This document shows, piece after piece, positions 16,437 to 25,039 of a stretch of DNA of 64,000 nt. This stretch comes from Hymenobacter norwichensis DSM 15439 (lineage in GTDB: Bacteria; Bacteroidota; Bacteroidia; Cytophagales; Hymenobacteraceae): positions 744,001-808,000 of the forward strand of contig NZ_ATVL01000007.1 of the NCBI RefSeq assembly GCF_000420705.1, given 5' to 3'. Below the pieces are notes generated by a model. It saw nothing but the letters and a program-made list of their open reading frames with translations, was not told where the DNA came from and made no database searches. The translations under genes and the position numbers were made by a program. The first letter of the stretch is position 1. The number at the start of each line of letters is the position of its first letter.

Positions 16437-17807
16437 CTAGAAAGCTAGTTCCTCTTCTTTAAAAGAAGAGTTGAGGGAAGTAGCTGGCCGCTGAAACAGC
16501 CCTGCATTCAGCGCCTGCAACGCCTGCACTTTATCGGCAGAATTCACCAGGATGCTGATGTTGTTGGGGGAGCCGCCGTAGGAAATCATACGCAACGGAA
16601 TGTTTTGGAGCGCCTTAAACGCCCGATGCGCCGCGCCGTGGTTGGCCTGTCCCAGGTTGCCCACCAGGCAAATAATGGTTTGGTGGTTGTCTACTTCCAC
16701 AGTACCGAAGCGGCGTAACTCCTCTAGAATCTGGGGCAAGCGGCTGGCGTCGTCAATAGTGAGCGAAACGGCTACTTCCGAGGTGGTAATCATGTCGATG
16801 GAAGTGCGGTACCGCTCGAATATCTCGAATAAGCTGCGCAGGAAGCCGTGTGCCAGCAGCATCCGGCTCGATTTTACATTGATGGCCGTAATACCGTCTT
16901 TAGCTGCTACGGCCTTGATGGCTTCCTCACCGGTTTTGCTGGAAATAAGGGTGCCAGGCGCTTCCGGCTGCATGGTGTTGAGTAGCCGCACCGGAATGCC
17001 GTGCTGGCGGGCCGGCAGCACTGAGCTAGGGTGCAGAATCTTCGCCCCGAAATACGCCAGCTCGGCAGCCTCGTCAAACGACAATTCGCGCAGCGGATAC
17101 GTGTTGGGCACAATGCGCGGGTCGTTGTTGTGCAACCCGTCGATATCGGTCCAGATCTGAATTTCCTCGGCCGACAAAGCTGCTCCAATCAATGAAGCCG
17201 AGTAGTCGGAGCCGCCGCGCTTGAGGTTATCGATGTGGCCCTGCGTATTGCGGCAGATATAGCCCTGCGTGATAAATAGCTGCTGGTTGGCGTGCGGTGC
17301 CAGCGTGGCAGCTAGGTGCTCCCGAATGTAGGCGGCGTCGGGCTCATCGTCGTGGTCGAGGCGCATGAAGTCCAACGCAGGCAGTAGCACGGCTTCGCGG
17401 CCCAAAATACCCGTGACGTATTGGTGAAACAGGTAGGTGCTCAACAGCTCGCCTTGCGCCAGAATTACCCGCTCGCCGGAAGCGGAAAGCGGCTGGCGCG
17501 TAAGGTCGAACTGGGCCCGAAAAATGGTGTCCAGGTGCCTGATGGCTGCTGCCGCTACGGCAGGTTCAGGTAGTAGCTCGCGGGCTACCATATGGTAATC
17601 CTGGCGCATGATTTCGATGCGCGCCGTGGCGGCGGCTAGGTCGCCGGCGTAGAGCAGCTGCGCAATAGCCACCAGTGTATTGGTGGTGCCACTCATGGCC
17701 GATAACACCACTACCCGCCGCTGGCCAGGTATATCAACCAACTCGGCTACCTCACGCATTCGTTGCGCCGACCCCACTGACGTACCGCCAAACTTGAGAA
17801 CTTTCAT
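16437..17807 (-). CDS. lysC: aspartate kinase (monofunctional, ACT-regulated)
   Basis: First enzyme of the aspartate family pathway, phosphorylating L-aspartate. The 456-residue protein starts MKVLKFGGTSVGSAQRM with the kinase KFGGTSVG motif, contains the conserved GGSDYSASLIGAAL substrate segment, and ends in two ACT domains (SYGGSPNNISILV in the second), the lysine/threonine feedback site. No homoserine dehydrogenase domain is attached. It is the first structural gene of a lysC-lysA unit and is preceded by a lysine-codon leader peptide and an intrinsic terminator 24 bases before its start, so transcription attenuation by charged lysyl-tRNA is likely. Confidence 0.95.
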   Translation of the reverse strand: MKVLKFGGTSVGSAQRMREVAELVDIPGQRRVVVLSAMSGTTNTLVAIAQLLYAGDLAAATARIEIMRQDYHMVARELLPEPAVAAAAIRHLDTIFRAQFDLTRQPLSASGERVILAQGELLSTYLFHQYVTGILGREAVLLPALDFMRLDHDDEPDAAYIREHLAATLAPHANQQLFITQGYICRNTQGHIDNLKRGGSDYSASLIGAALSAEEIQIWTDIDGLHNNDPRIVPNTYPLRELSFDEAAELAYFGAKILHPSSVLPARQHGIPVRLLNTMQPEAPGTLISSKTGEEAIKAVAAKDGITAINVKSSRMLLAHGFLRSLFEIFERYRTSIDMITTSEVAVSLTIDDASRLPQILEELRRFGTVEVDNHQTIICLVGNLGQANHGAAHRAFKALQNIPLRMISYGGSPNNISILVNSADKVQALQALNAGLFQRPATSLNSSFKEEELAF

Positions 17808-17831
17808 ACTGAAAAAAGGGAATAGAGAAAC

Positions 17832-17863
17832 AAAAAAAGCGCCGGCCCTATTAGGACCGGCGC
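17832..17863 (-). terminator. leader terminator (attenuator) upstream of lysC
   Basis: On the minus strand a GC-rich stem (GCGCCGG...CCGGCGC, 7 bp plus two further pairs after one mismatch, TAATA loop) is followed directly by seven T residues. It ends 25 bases before the lysC ATG and about 43 bases after the stop of a lysine-rich short ORF. A terminator placed before, not after, a biosynthetic gene is the hallmark of attenuation. The GACCG at the leader stop is complementary to CGGTC in the 5' arm, a possible antiterminator, though only 5 bp long. Confidence 0.8.
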
Positions 17864-17905
17864 GGAGAGTTCAGCAAACGAAGGTGCAGAGAACAGCTAC
17901 GACGG

Positions 17906-17950
17906 TCAGGCCGGAATCCGTTTCTTGCATTTCTTCACCATCACGCACAT
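17906..17950 (-). CDS. putative lysine-codon leader peptide MCVMVKKCKKRIPA
   Basis: A 14-codon ORF (ATG TGC GTG ATG GTG AAG AAA TGC AAG AAA ...) with four lysine codons in a run of five, placed upstream of an intrinsic terminator and the aspartate kinase gene. Stalling at the Lys codons when lysyl-tRNA is uncharged would prevent the terminator from forming, as in classical his/trp/thr leaders. The frame is also open upstream to an ATG at 18070, giving a 54-residue hydrophobic reading; which start is used cannot be told from sequence. Internal ATG at 17941 would give an 11-residue version with the same Lys run. Confidence 0.62.
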   Translation of the reverse strand: MCVMVKKCKKRIPA

Positions 17951-18161
17951 GCTGGCTGCCTTGGAAACAGGCAGCGGTAGCGCATTGAAAACAGGTGAAG
18001 CAAACAGCATAGAGGCAAGCAAGCCACGCATAAGTGGTTCTGCGGCTGCAAGTAAAAACATAATTCTCATTTTGCCTGCATACCCCGCAGAAATCTTGTG
18101 CCAGCTCGGCGGCGGGCTTGCTTTGCCGCGCGTGGCTGTGTTGGCAGCTGAAGTGCAGTGT

Positions 18162-18935
18162 TTACTGCGCCGGCGCCGAGGGTATGGCAGCCGCCATAGT
18201 GGCCAGGCCCTTGGCGGCGTGGCTGAACTCCGACGGAATCAGGACGACGGTGGTGGTGCTGTTGTCGATGCCGATTTCGGAAATCATCTGCATCCGGCGT
18301 AGCTCCAGGGCCATCGGGCTGGCTTCCATCTGCTGGGCCCCTTGGGTGAGCTTGATGCTGGCTTCCAGTTCGGCTTCGGCCTTGATGATGCGGGCCCGTT
18401 TTTCGCGCACCGCTTCTGCCTCGCGCGCCATAGCCCGCTGCATGGATTCGGGAATTTCCACGTCCTTGATTTCCACCAGTTCAATCTTCACGCCCCAGGG
18501 CTCGGTAGCGGCATCCACGAGTTGCAGCAACGACGCGTTGATTTGCTGGCGGCCCCGCAGCACTTCATCCAGTTGGTGCTGCCCGATGATGTTGCGCAGT
18601 GCCGTCACGGCCAGTTGGTACACGGCTTGGTTGTAGTTGGCCACTTTGATGATGGCCGCCGCCGGGTCGAGTACCCGGAACCAGAGCACCGCATTTACCT
18701 TAATGGTTACACTGTCTTTGGTAATGGTTTCCTGCTGTTCCAGGTCTACGGTTTTGGTGCGCATGTCAATGGTGACGCGCCGCTCGATGAAGGGAATAAT
18801 CCAGTACAGCCCCGGCCCGCGCGTGCCGGTGTACCGGCCCAACCGGAACACAATGGCCCGCTCGTACTCTTGGGAAATGCGCAGGCCAAGTAGCAGGAAA
18901 ACAACGACTAGCAGTACAATAGAGAGCAATGACAT
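18162..18935 (-). CDS. slipin/stomatin-like SPFH domain membrane protein
   Basis: A 257-residue SPFH-family protein. An N-terminal membrane anchor (SIVLLVVVFLLLGL) is followed by the stomatin core: YERAIVFRLGRYTG, RGPGLYWIIPFIERR, NAVLWFRVLDPAAAI and the signature region LRNIIGQHQLDEVL. Slipins scaffold membrane microdomains and often pair with a NfeD protein, but none is adjacent here. It is a single gene; the next downstream feature is the lysC leader. Function is inferred from the family only. Confidence 0.93.
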   Translation of the reverse strand: MSLLSIVLLVVVFLLLGLRISQEYERAIVFRLGRYTGTRGPGLYWIIPFIERRVTIDMRTKTVDLEQQETITKDSVTIKVNAVLWFRVLDPAAAIIKVANYNQAVYQLAVTALRNIIGQHQLDEVLRGRQQINASLLQLVDAATEPWGVKIELVEIKDVEIPESMQRAMAREAEAVREKRARIIKAEAELEASIKLTQGAQQMEASPMALELRRMQMISEIGIDNSTTTVVLIPSEFSHAAKGLATMAAAIPSAPAQ

Positions 18936-19201
18936 AGGAAAAGAAGTGAAGGTGAAACGCTGGCGTCAATGAACTGGCGCTATCATCTTCCGCCACAAAC
19001 CCGGTGCCGGCTTGGCTTAATCTTGCTCACCCAAGTTGTATTTGCTTTGTAGAAGCTGGTCTATTACTCTTAAAAGCGCTTTTATGAAGCTAATAAGTGG
19101 TTGAACACTCTTGGTAAAGCTTTGTAGCGCCCGTTGTTGCCCTACCATTTCGGTTAGGGTAGCTTACCGTTTTGGTAGGGTAGGAGCCCCGGCAGCGCGA
19201 T

Positions 19202-19250
19202 GCCGAGACGTGAACTGAAGATCGGAGTAGCCAAGTGTTGCGTCTCTACA
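19202..19250 (-). repeat. dispersed repeat, TGTAGAGACGCAACACTTGGCTAC family
   Basis: Read on the minus strand it starts TGTAGAGACGC, continues with CAACACTTGGCTAC and ends CGTCTCGGC. It matches the element at 35434-35483 over most of its length and a shortened copy at 35524-35555, so it is a family of about 50 bp with complementary ends (GAGACG/CGTCTC). Confidence 0.65.
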
Positions 19251-19267
19251 ATGGTTATAATAGCACG

Positions 19268-19318
19268 AAAAACAGCAAAGGGAGCAAGCCAATACGGCTT
19301 ACTCCCTTTGCTGTTTTT
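19268..19318. terminator. strong bidirectional terminator after the first susD-like gene
   Basis: Arms AAAAACAGCAAAGGGAG and CTCCCTTTGCTGTTTTT pair almost perfectly, with an inner AAGCC/GGCTT stem. It lies 33 bases beyond the SusD stop and carries a T-run on both strands. Confidence 0.92.
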
Positions 19319-19350
19319 AGCTGAGGCTAGTTTCTGGCTCTGAATCCAGT

Positions 19351-21318
19351 TTAGTAGCCAGGGTTCTGCTCGGCAATGCGCTCCTCGTTGGTGAGCGGAC
19401 GGCCGTTACGGAAGATACGCTCCAAGTGGCTCTGTGGAATTGGGCGCAGCTTGAACTTCGGCGCGTTGGCTACTGGGGCAGCATCGGCGTTAAACAAAGG
19501 CGCACGTAGCAACAGCGTCTCGGTGCGGGTCAGGTCCTCCCAGCGGTGCAACTCACCCAATAGTTCGCGGGTGCGTTCATTCAGGATGAAGTGAATGAAG
19601 CGCTGCTCGGTAGTGGTAACGGAAGCTGGGTATAGCTCCCGGGCGTCGTTGGTGGTGAAATTGGTCAGCGTAGCCGTCAGAGCGGGGTACGTCGTTGCCA
19701 CGTCGCCGCGGGTACCGCCTTCAATGCGCCAGTTCACCGAGGGTTTCACCTCGCCGGCTTTGTAAGCCGCGCGCTGCCGTAGCGCATTGATGTATTCCAG
19801 GGCCTTGGTATAATTGCCTTTGCGGCCGTAGGCTTCTGCGCCAATCAGGTACGTTTCAGCGGAGCGGGCTAGGATGCCGTCTTTGGTGCCAGCTTCATCG
19901 GCGGCACTGGGGCGGTATGGGTCGGTGTACTTGATGAGCTGCGGAAACTTGTTGCGCAACGCCAGCGTGCCCGATGGGTCGTAGGCACCGGCTACCACGT
20001 TGCCGGCCGCGTTGCGCACAAAGCGGGCGAAAATCTTGTAGCGCGAGCGGTCAATCTGGGCTTGCGGCACTGGGTTGTTGCGCGTGTTCACAATAACGTA
20101 GAACGCCGTGTCGCCGAGGGCAAACTTAGGCTGGCCTACCTGCGCCGGAGTGGGGGCGTCGGCGGCGGTCCAGCGGGGGTAACTGGTGGCACTGGTGTTG
20201 TTGGCAATCCACGCCGTTTTCATCATCTTATAGAAGCGCGAATCGTTGCGCCGGTCGAAGATGTCCATGGCATAGTTGGTCGGCATCACGCGGCGGAAGG
20301 GCCGGTCGTTGAGCAGGTCCCGAATCATGCCCGGCTCGCCGTCGTACGACAACGTGAAGTAAGAGTGCACCCGGTTGCCGAAGCGGCCCGACAGCGCGGG
20401 CACGTTGACGAACTGCGACGAAAACAAGATTTCGCGGTTGGTTTGAGCCGCTACGCTGCTGGCGTAGGTTGGGAGAAAGTTATAGGCGAAAGGAGTAGTC
20501 GGCGAATTTGCAACGTCGAACAAGTCCGCATAGTTGGTAGCCAGTGGGTTGCGACCCGAGGTAATCACCTGGTCGGCATAGTAGGCCGCGCTGTCCATAT
20601 CGGTGGGCTTCTGGCCGCGCACGTCGGTAACGGCGCTGCCGCGGGTCAGGTATACCTTCGCCAAGTAGTGCATGGCTGCATTCTTGGTAGCCCGGCCGAA
20701 CTCGGTGGTGGTTGGAGCCAGGTTATCCGAAGCAAACCGCAGGTCCTTGATGATGGCACTGTACACGTTCGGCACCGATTCGCGGGTGAACTCCAACTGC
20801 ACGCCTTCGGTGGGTTGCAGCAACAGCGGAATAGCGCCGTACTGCTGGACCAGCTGAAAGTAATAGTAGGCCCGCAGGAAGCGAAGTTCAGCCAGACGCT
20901 GGGTTTTCTGCGCGTCGGTGCGGAGCGTGGTAGTGCCCTGTATGCCGGGAATCCGAGAGATGCCAATGTTGCAGCGGTTGATGCCGTCGTAGTTGGCCGT
21001 CCAAACCTCGCCCACAAACAAATCCGACGAGTTCAGGCGGTTGTCGTAGCGGTTCCACCACTCGTAGTTGATTTGGTCAGCGCTGGTCATCTCATCTACG
21101 CCAAAGTTGAACATGGCATAAGAGTGCTCATTGGCGAATTTGTAACGGGTTTGCTCGTAGCTGGCTTTCACCAGGTCTTCCAGGCCCTGCTCAGTGTTGA
21201 AGTAGTCGTTGGTGAGCGTGGAAACCAGCTCTTCTTCCAGGAAATCTTTGCAGGAGCCCAGCCCCAATCCCATCAGGACGGTAAGGGTGGCAATGCGTAT
21301 GGTACGGTTGAATTTCAT
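19351..21318 (-). CDS. SusD/RagB family nutrient-binding outer membrane lipoprotein
   Basis: Surface lipoprotein partner of a SusC-type transporter. The 655-residue protein begins MKFNRTIRIATLTVLMGLGL with lipobox LGSC, giving acylated Cys followed by KDFLEEE. Alpha-helical TPR-like segments (ELRFLRAYYYFQLVQQYG, DSAAYYADQVITSGRNPL) and the C-terminal LNERTRELLGELHRWEDLTR signature plus IPQSHLERI and an NPGY end are typical of SusD. The frame is open to 21426 but I chose ATG 21318 because it directly precedes the lipoprotein signal; the upstream part lies in a large hairpin. It is downstream of susC with a 149-base gap. Confidence 0.94.
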   Translation of the reverse strand: MKFNRTIRIATLTVLMGLGLGSCKDFLEEELVSTLTNDYFNTEQGLEDLVKASYEQTRYKFANEHSYAMFNFGVDEMTSADQINYEWWNRYDNRLNSSDLFVGEVWTANYDGINRCNIGISRIPGIQGTTTLRTDAQKTQRLAELRFLRAYYYFQLVQQYGAIPLLLQPTEGVQLEFTRESVPNVYSAIIKDLRFASDNLAPTTTEFGRATKNAAMHYLAKVYLTRGSAVTDVRGQKPTDMDSAAYYADQVITSGRNPLATNYADLFDVANSPTTPFAYNFLPTYASSVAAQTNREILFSSQFVNVPALSGRFGNRVHSYFTLSYDGEPGMIRDLLNDRPFRRVMPTNYAMDIFDRRNDSRFYKMMKTAWIANNTSATSYPRWTAADAPTPAQVGQPKFALGDTAFYVIVNTRNNPVPQAQIDRSRYKIFARFVRNAAGNVVAGAYDPSGTLALRNKFPQLIKYTDPYRPSAADEAGTKDGILARSAETYLIGAEAYGRKGNYTKALEYINALRQRAAYKAGEVKPSVNWRIEGGTRGDVATTYPALTATLTNFTTNDARELYPASVTTTEQRFIHFILNERTRELLGELHRWEDLTRTETLLLRAPLFNADAAPVANAPKFKLRPIPQSHLERIFRNGRPLTNEERIAEQNPGY

Positions 21319-21365
21319 GATAAGTATTGTTGATTGATGGGAGTTGAGTGTTGAATCGTCGATTA

Positions 21366-21445
21366 TTGATTGGTAGGATAGTGGGTGGTTGTTCGAGCCT
21401 TTGTAGCACTCATAAGTAACAACCACCCACTATGCTACCAATCAA
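21366..21445. repeat. large inverted repeat between the first susC-like and susD-like genes
   Basis: Two 28-base arms (21366-21393 starting TTGATTGGTAGGATAG; 21418-21445 ending CTACCAATCAA) are complementary at 27 of 28 positions with a 24-base loop. It fills the gap between the SusC stop (21468) and the SusD start (21318). In the transcript it would be a very stable stem, able to block 3' decay or reduce read-through and so set the SusC:SusD ratio. No T-run follows it. Confidence 0.8.
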
Positions 21446-21467
21446 CAAGCAGTGTTCAGCAGTCAAC

Positions 21468-24400
21468 TCAGAATCCCACGCGCAAGCCAAACACTAGGCT
21501 CTTGGTACCCAGGTTGCGGGCCTGGGCCCGCTCGCCGGACGTGGTGCCTACATCAGTAGCTTCAGGGTCGAGGCCTTTGTAGTTGGTGAACAGGAAAGGA
21601 TTCACCGCGTTGGCATACACGCTCAGGTTGCTCATTTTCACCTTCGAGCTGATGGCCTGCGGCACGGTGTAGGTGAGCGAGATATTGCGCACCCGCACGA
21701 AGCTGCCGTTCACGAAAGCGTAGCTCTCGTAGCCAACGGGAGTTTCATTCTTATAAATAGGCCGCGGGAAGTCGTTGGTGGGGTTACTCGGAGTCCAGTA
21801 GTTTCCTTGCTGGCTCTGGAACACCCCGCCCAAACTGGTGGTATAGCCGGTGGCCACCTTCTGTCCGATGCGGGCGTACACCAAGAAGCTCAGCTCAAAG
21901 CCCTTGTAGTTGAACGTGTTGTTGACGCTGCCCGTCCACTTTGGCCGGTTTGAGCCCAACACCACGAAGTCGTTGGCATTGATGACATTGTCGCCGTTCT
22001 GGTCCACCACCTTGATGTCGCCGGGCACCCGGCCGTACACGCGGGCCGCGTCTTCCTCACCCAACTGCCAGATGCCGGCATTCTGATAGCTATAGTACAC
22101 GCCCAGCGGCTGCCCGATAAACCAGCGGTTACCGATGTCGTCTTGCGCGCCGGAAGCCAGCTTCACAAACTCCTCCTTGTTGCGGGTGTAGATGAAGTCG
22201 GTGCTCCAGCGGAAACCACCATCCGACTCCACGTTCACCGTGGTCAAGCTGGTTTCCAAGCCGCTGTTGCGGGTTTCGCCAATGTTTTGCAGAATGCTTG
22301 CTACCCCGCCTACTGTGGGCAGGCCGCGTGGCAGCAGCAGGTCCGAGGTGTTGGCGCGGTACACTTCCACCGAGCCGCTTACCCGGTTCTTAAACAACCC
22401 GAAGTCTAAACCTAAGTTGATGGTTGAAGTCCGTTCCCATTGCAAATCCGGGTTGGGAATGCCACCAAGGGTATTGGGCAACGTACCCGGCGTAGGCGAG
22501 TAGCCGTAGGCTGGTACTTCGTTGAAGGCGTAGGAGGAACGCTGTAGAGTACCGCCCGTAGTGTAGGGGTCAACCGAGGCCTGGCCCACGGTGCCGTAGC
22601 CGCCGCGCAGCTTCAGCTCATTGATGGCCGTTACGTTCTGCAGGAAGTTTTCCTGCTGAATTTTCCAGGCTACAGCTACCGAGGGGAAGAAGCTCCACTT
22701 GTTGCCTGGTGCCAGCACCGAAGCGCCGTCGGCGCGGCCCGTAGCCGTCAGCACGTAGCGGTCCATGAAACTGTAGTTCACGCGTCCCATCCACGACTGC
22801 AACGTGCGTTTGGAGAAACCGGAGCTAAAGCCGTTGGCGGCCGCCTGATACGTAGAACTGATGTTGTACCACTTCTGGCTGTCGTAGGGCAGGTTTACGG
22901 CACTCACAAAGGAACCTTCGCTCCGGTCAGCCTGCACGCTTTGTAAAGCTGTGATGCCCAGGCTGTGCTTTTCGTTGATCTGCTTGTCGTAGAACAGCAG
23001 GTTTTCCACTACGTAGGTGAAGTTCTGGCCCTGGTCGTAGGAAGCAAACGAGGTGGAGTTTGGCCCGCCGGCATCCCGGGCAATAGCCCTAGCCGACTGG
23101 AATATACCTGTCCGGTTGTTGCGGAAGTCGGGGCCTACGTTCAGGCGATAGCGCAATCCTTCAATCGGGAGTTTCACCTCACCGTAGAAGCTGCCGAAGA
23201 AGCGGGTCACGCGCCGCTCGTTGAAGGCGTTATCGACTTCGCGCAACGGGTTGTAAATAGTAGCTATGAAAGCCGGGCTGACGATAAACGAGCCGTCGGG
23301 CGCGTAAGGCGTGGCATACGGAATCTGGCCCACGGCGCGGCCGTAAATGTCAGGGCCGTAGTTCTGAATGGCTAGGCTAGCGTTGGTGGAAGCCCCCAGC
23401 GTCACGATGTTGTTGACCTTATAGTCGAGGGTAACGCGGGCGTTGTAGCGCGTGAAATCCTGGCCTTGCTGAATGCCCTCCTGGTTGAGGTAGCCCACCG
23501 ACAGCGAAGCGCGCATCTTATCGGTGCCGCCACTGGCGCTGATTTGGTGGTTTTGGGTGAGGGCCGTGCGCAGAGCCAGCTTCTGCCAGTCGGTGGTGCG
23601 CACCTTGCTGGCATCGTAAATCGGAATCTGCGTAACGTTGGCGCCGTAGCGGGCGCGCTCCTCTTCGGTGGTAGGGCGGGTGGCTACTACGCGGTTAGCG
23701 CGGTCAGTCCACTCGTAGCCATCGGCAATGCCTTCCCAGGCGTTGAGGTCCGCGGCCCCGAACAAGGCGAAGTCTCGTGCTGGGTCGGCGTAGAGGGTGG
23801 GGTAGGCGTTGGTGTTGCGGTTGGCTTCGCGCTGCAGTTCCAAGAACTCGCCACCATTAAACAGGTCGAGCGTGCGCGAGGCCTTATCAATGCTGAAGTA
23901 GTTGTTGTAGTTGAGCGTGAACTTGCCTTCCTGCCCACGCTTGGTGGTTACTAGCACTACGCCGTTGGCCCCGCGGGAGCCATAAATAGCCGTGGCCGAT
24001 GCATCTTTCAGCACTTCCACCGACTGAATATCCTGGGGGTTGAAGTCGTTGAGGCCGGTGCCTTGGGCCAGCGGAATGCCATCCACCACGTACAGCGGCT
24101 CGTTGGACGCCCGGATGGAGCGGTTACCCCGGATGCGGATGGCGGGCGTTTCGCCGGGGCGGAAGTTGCCGCCGGCCACGTCAACCCCAGCGGCCCGGCC
24201 TTGCAGGGCCTGCGTGAGGTTTTGGGTGGTTACCTGCTGAATCTGTTCTTCTGATACCGACGACAAAGCGCCAGTTACATCACTCTTTTTCTGGGAGCCG
24301 TAGCCCACTACCACCACTTCGCCCAAGGCTTTGGTGTCTTGGCCCAGCACGATAGACAGCTCTGAGCGGCCATCAATCGGCACCTCTTGCGTGGCGTACC

Positions 24401-24638
24401 CGATAAACGAGAAAATCAGCGTGCCTTGGCGGTTTGGTACGTTGATGGAGTAGCTGCCATCGGCGCCGGTAGCAGTGCCCGTCGTGCTGCCTTTGAGTAC
24501 CACCGTTACGCCGGGCAGGGGCGCCTTGGAATCGTCGGCGGTGATTTTGCCGGTTATGACCTGGCCCACTGCAGCCGGTGCTACCAACAGCATGGCCGCA
24601 GCTGGGAGGTGCCGGGACAAATGATAAATTTTTCGCAT
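21468..24638 (-). CDS. SusC/RagA family TonB-linked outer membrane protein
   Basis: TonB-dependent outer-membrane transporter of 1056 residues. After the signal peptide (MRKIYHLSRHLPAAAMLLVA) comes a carboxypeptidase-D-like regulatory domain (ITGKITADDSKAPLPGVTVV), then the SusC plug signature VVVGYGSQKKSDVTGA, SIRASNEPLYVVDGIP and DASATAIYGSRGANGVVLV, and a 22-strand barrel ending NLGTKSLVFGLRVGF. No STN domain is present, so this transporter is not wired to an anti-sigma factor. I start it at 24638 (MRKIYHL) rather than the upstream frame start because the signal peptide begins there. No CAZyme is nearby, so the substrate is unknown; an M28 peptidase lies upstream. Confidence 0.95.
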   Translation of the reverse strand: MRKIYHLSRHLPAAAMLLVAPAAVGQVITGKITADDSKAPLPGVTVVLKGSTTGTATGADGSYSINVPNRQGTLIFSFIGYATQEVPIDGRSELSIVLGQDTKALGEVVVVGYGSQKKSDVTGALSSVSEEQIQQVTTQNLTQALQGRAAGVDVAGGNFRPGETPAIRIRGNRSIRASNEPLYVVDGIPLAQGTGLNDFNPQDIQSVEVLKDASATAIYGSRGANGVVLVTTKRGQEGKFTLNYNNYFSIDKASRTLDLFNGGEFLELQREANRNTNAYPTLYADPARDFALFGAADLNAWEGIADGYEWTDRANRVVATRPTTEEERARYGANVTQIPIYDASKVRTTDWQKLALRTALTQNHQISASGGTDKMRASLSVGYLNQEGIQQGQDFTRYNARVTLDYKVNNIVTLGASTNASLAIQNYGPDIYGRAVGQIPYATPYAPDGSFIVSPAFIATIYNPLREVDNAFNERRVTRFFGSFYGEVKLPIEGLRYRLNVGPDFRNNRTGIFQSARAIARDAGGPNSTSFASYDQGQNFTYVVENLLFYDKQINEKHSLGITALQSVQADRSEGSFVSAVNLPYDSQKWYNISSTYQAAANGFSSGFSKRTLQSWMGRVNYSFMDRYVLTATGRADGASVLAPGNKWSFFPSVAVAWKIQQENFLQNVTAINELKLRGGYGTVGQASVDPYTTGGTLQRSSYAFNEVPAYGYSPTPGTLPNTLGGIPNPDLQWERTSTINLGLDFGLFKNRVSGSVEVYRANTSDLLLPRGLPTVGGVASILQNIGETRNSGLETSLTTVNVESDGGFRWSTDFIYTRNKEEFVKLASGAQDDIGNRWFIGQPLGVYYSYQNAGIWQLGEEDAARVYGRVPGDIKVVDQNGDNVINANDFVVLGSNRPKWTGSVNNTFNYKGFELSFLVYARIGQKVATGYTTSLGGVFQSQQGNYWTPSNPTNDFPRPIYKNETPVGYESYAFVNGSFVRVRNISLTYTVPQAISSKVKMSNLSVYANAVNPFLFTNYKGLDPEATDVGTTSGERAQARNLGTKSLVFGLRVGF

Positions 24639-25039
24639 AGGATGTGTGGGATTTAAAGGAATTCTGCTGAAAGTTTTCAGTAAAATCATACTACCCCATC
24701 CCGCACTCTCCTGCACGCAAAGGTTTTCGAGGGCTATCAGAAAGTTGCTACACAGGAGCTTCCATGCGTTAAAAGCCCAACCAGCCTGCTAGTTATCCTG
24801 CGCCAGCACGGAACTCGCCACACGAAAAAAAACCACTCCTTGCTACCAAGAAGTGGTTTTTCTGATACGGCTTAGCTTTTTAGAATGGAGCCTTAGCCAA
24901 TGGCTGAGCCGCAGTAAGCTCTACATAGCATTCCTAGCGAAGTAGTTGCCAGTTGCCACCCCCAAAACCAGTAATCTAACAGAAGAGTATCGGCCGGAAA
25001 GGCAACTGTACTGTAGTGTACCGGTCTTGTTTTGAAGCG
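24639..25039. other. intergenic region upstream of the first susC-like gene
   Basis: About 400 bases between the M28 peptidase stop and susC. It contains a bidirectional terminator (24828-24861) and, between that and susC, roughly 190 bases that should carry the susC promoter. I found no exact TAnnTTTG box and no ORF. The portion 24870-25039 shows nothing recognisable. Confidence 0.4.
24828..24861. terminator. bidirectional terminator downstream of the M28 peptidase gene
   Basis: AAAAACCACT and AGTGGTTTTT form a 10-bp stem with an inner CTTG/CAAG pairing. A- and T-runs flank it on both strands. It is about 180 bases after the peptidase stop and insulates susC from it. Confidence 0.85.

Larger units (their letters stand above)
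18936..19350. other. intergenic region with hairpin, dispersed repeat and terminator
   Basis: About 415 bases without an ORF. It holds an inverted repeat CCCTACCA...TGGTAGGG (19140-19180) with an internal GGTTAGGGTAGC segment, a copy of a dispersed GAGACG-type repeat (19202-19250) and a strong terminator (19268-19318). The 18960-19130 portion shows nothing recognisable beyond being the promoter side of the slipin gene. Confidence 0.45.

Noticed and set aside
17925..18302. Plus-strand frame over the lysC leader and slipin end
   Set aside because: Opposite to the slipin gene and the lysine leader; no domain.
20062..21333. 423-residue plus-strand frame antisense to the first susD-like gene
   Set aside because: It is a GC-rich shadow of a clearly coding strand and has Val/Gly/Arg-rich composition without any domain.
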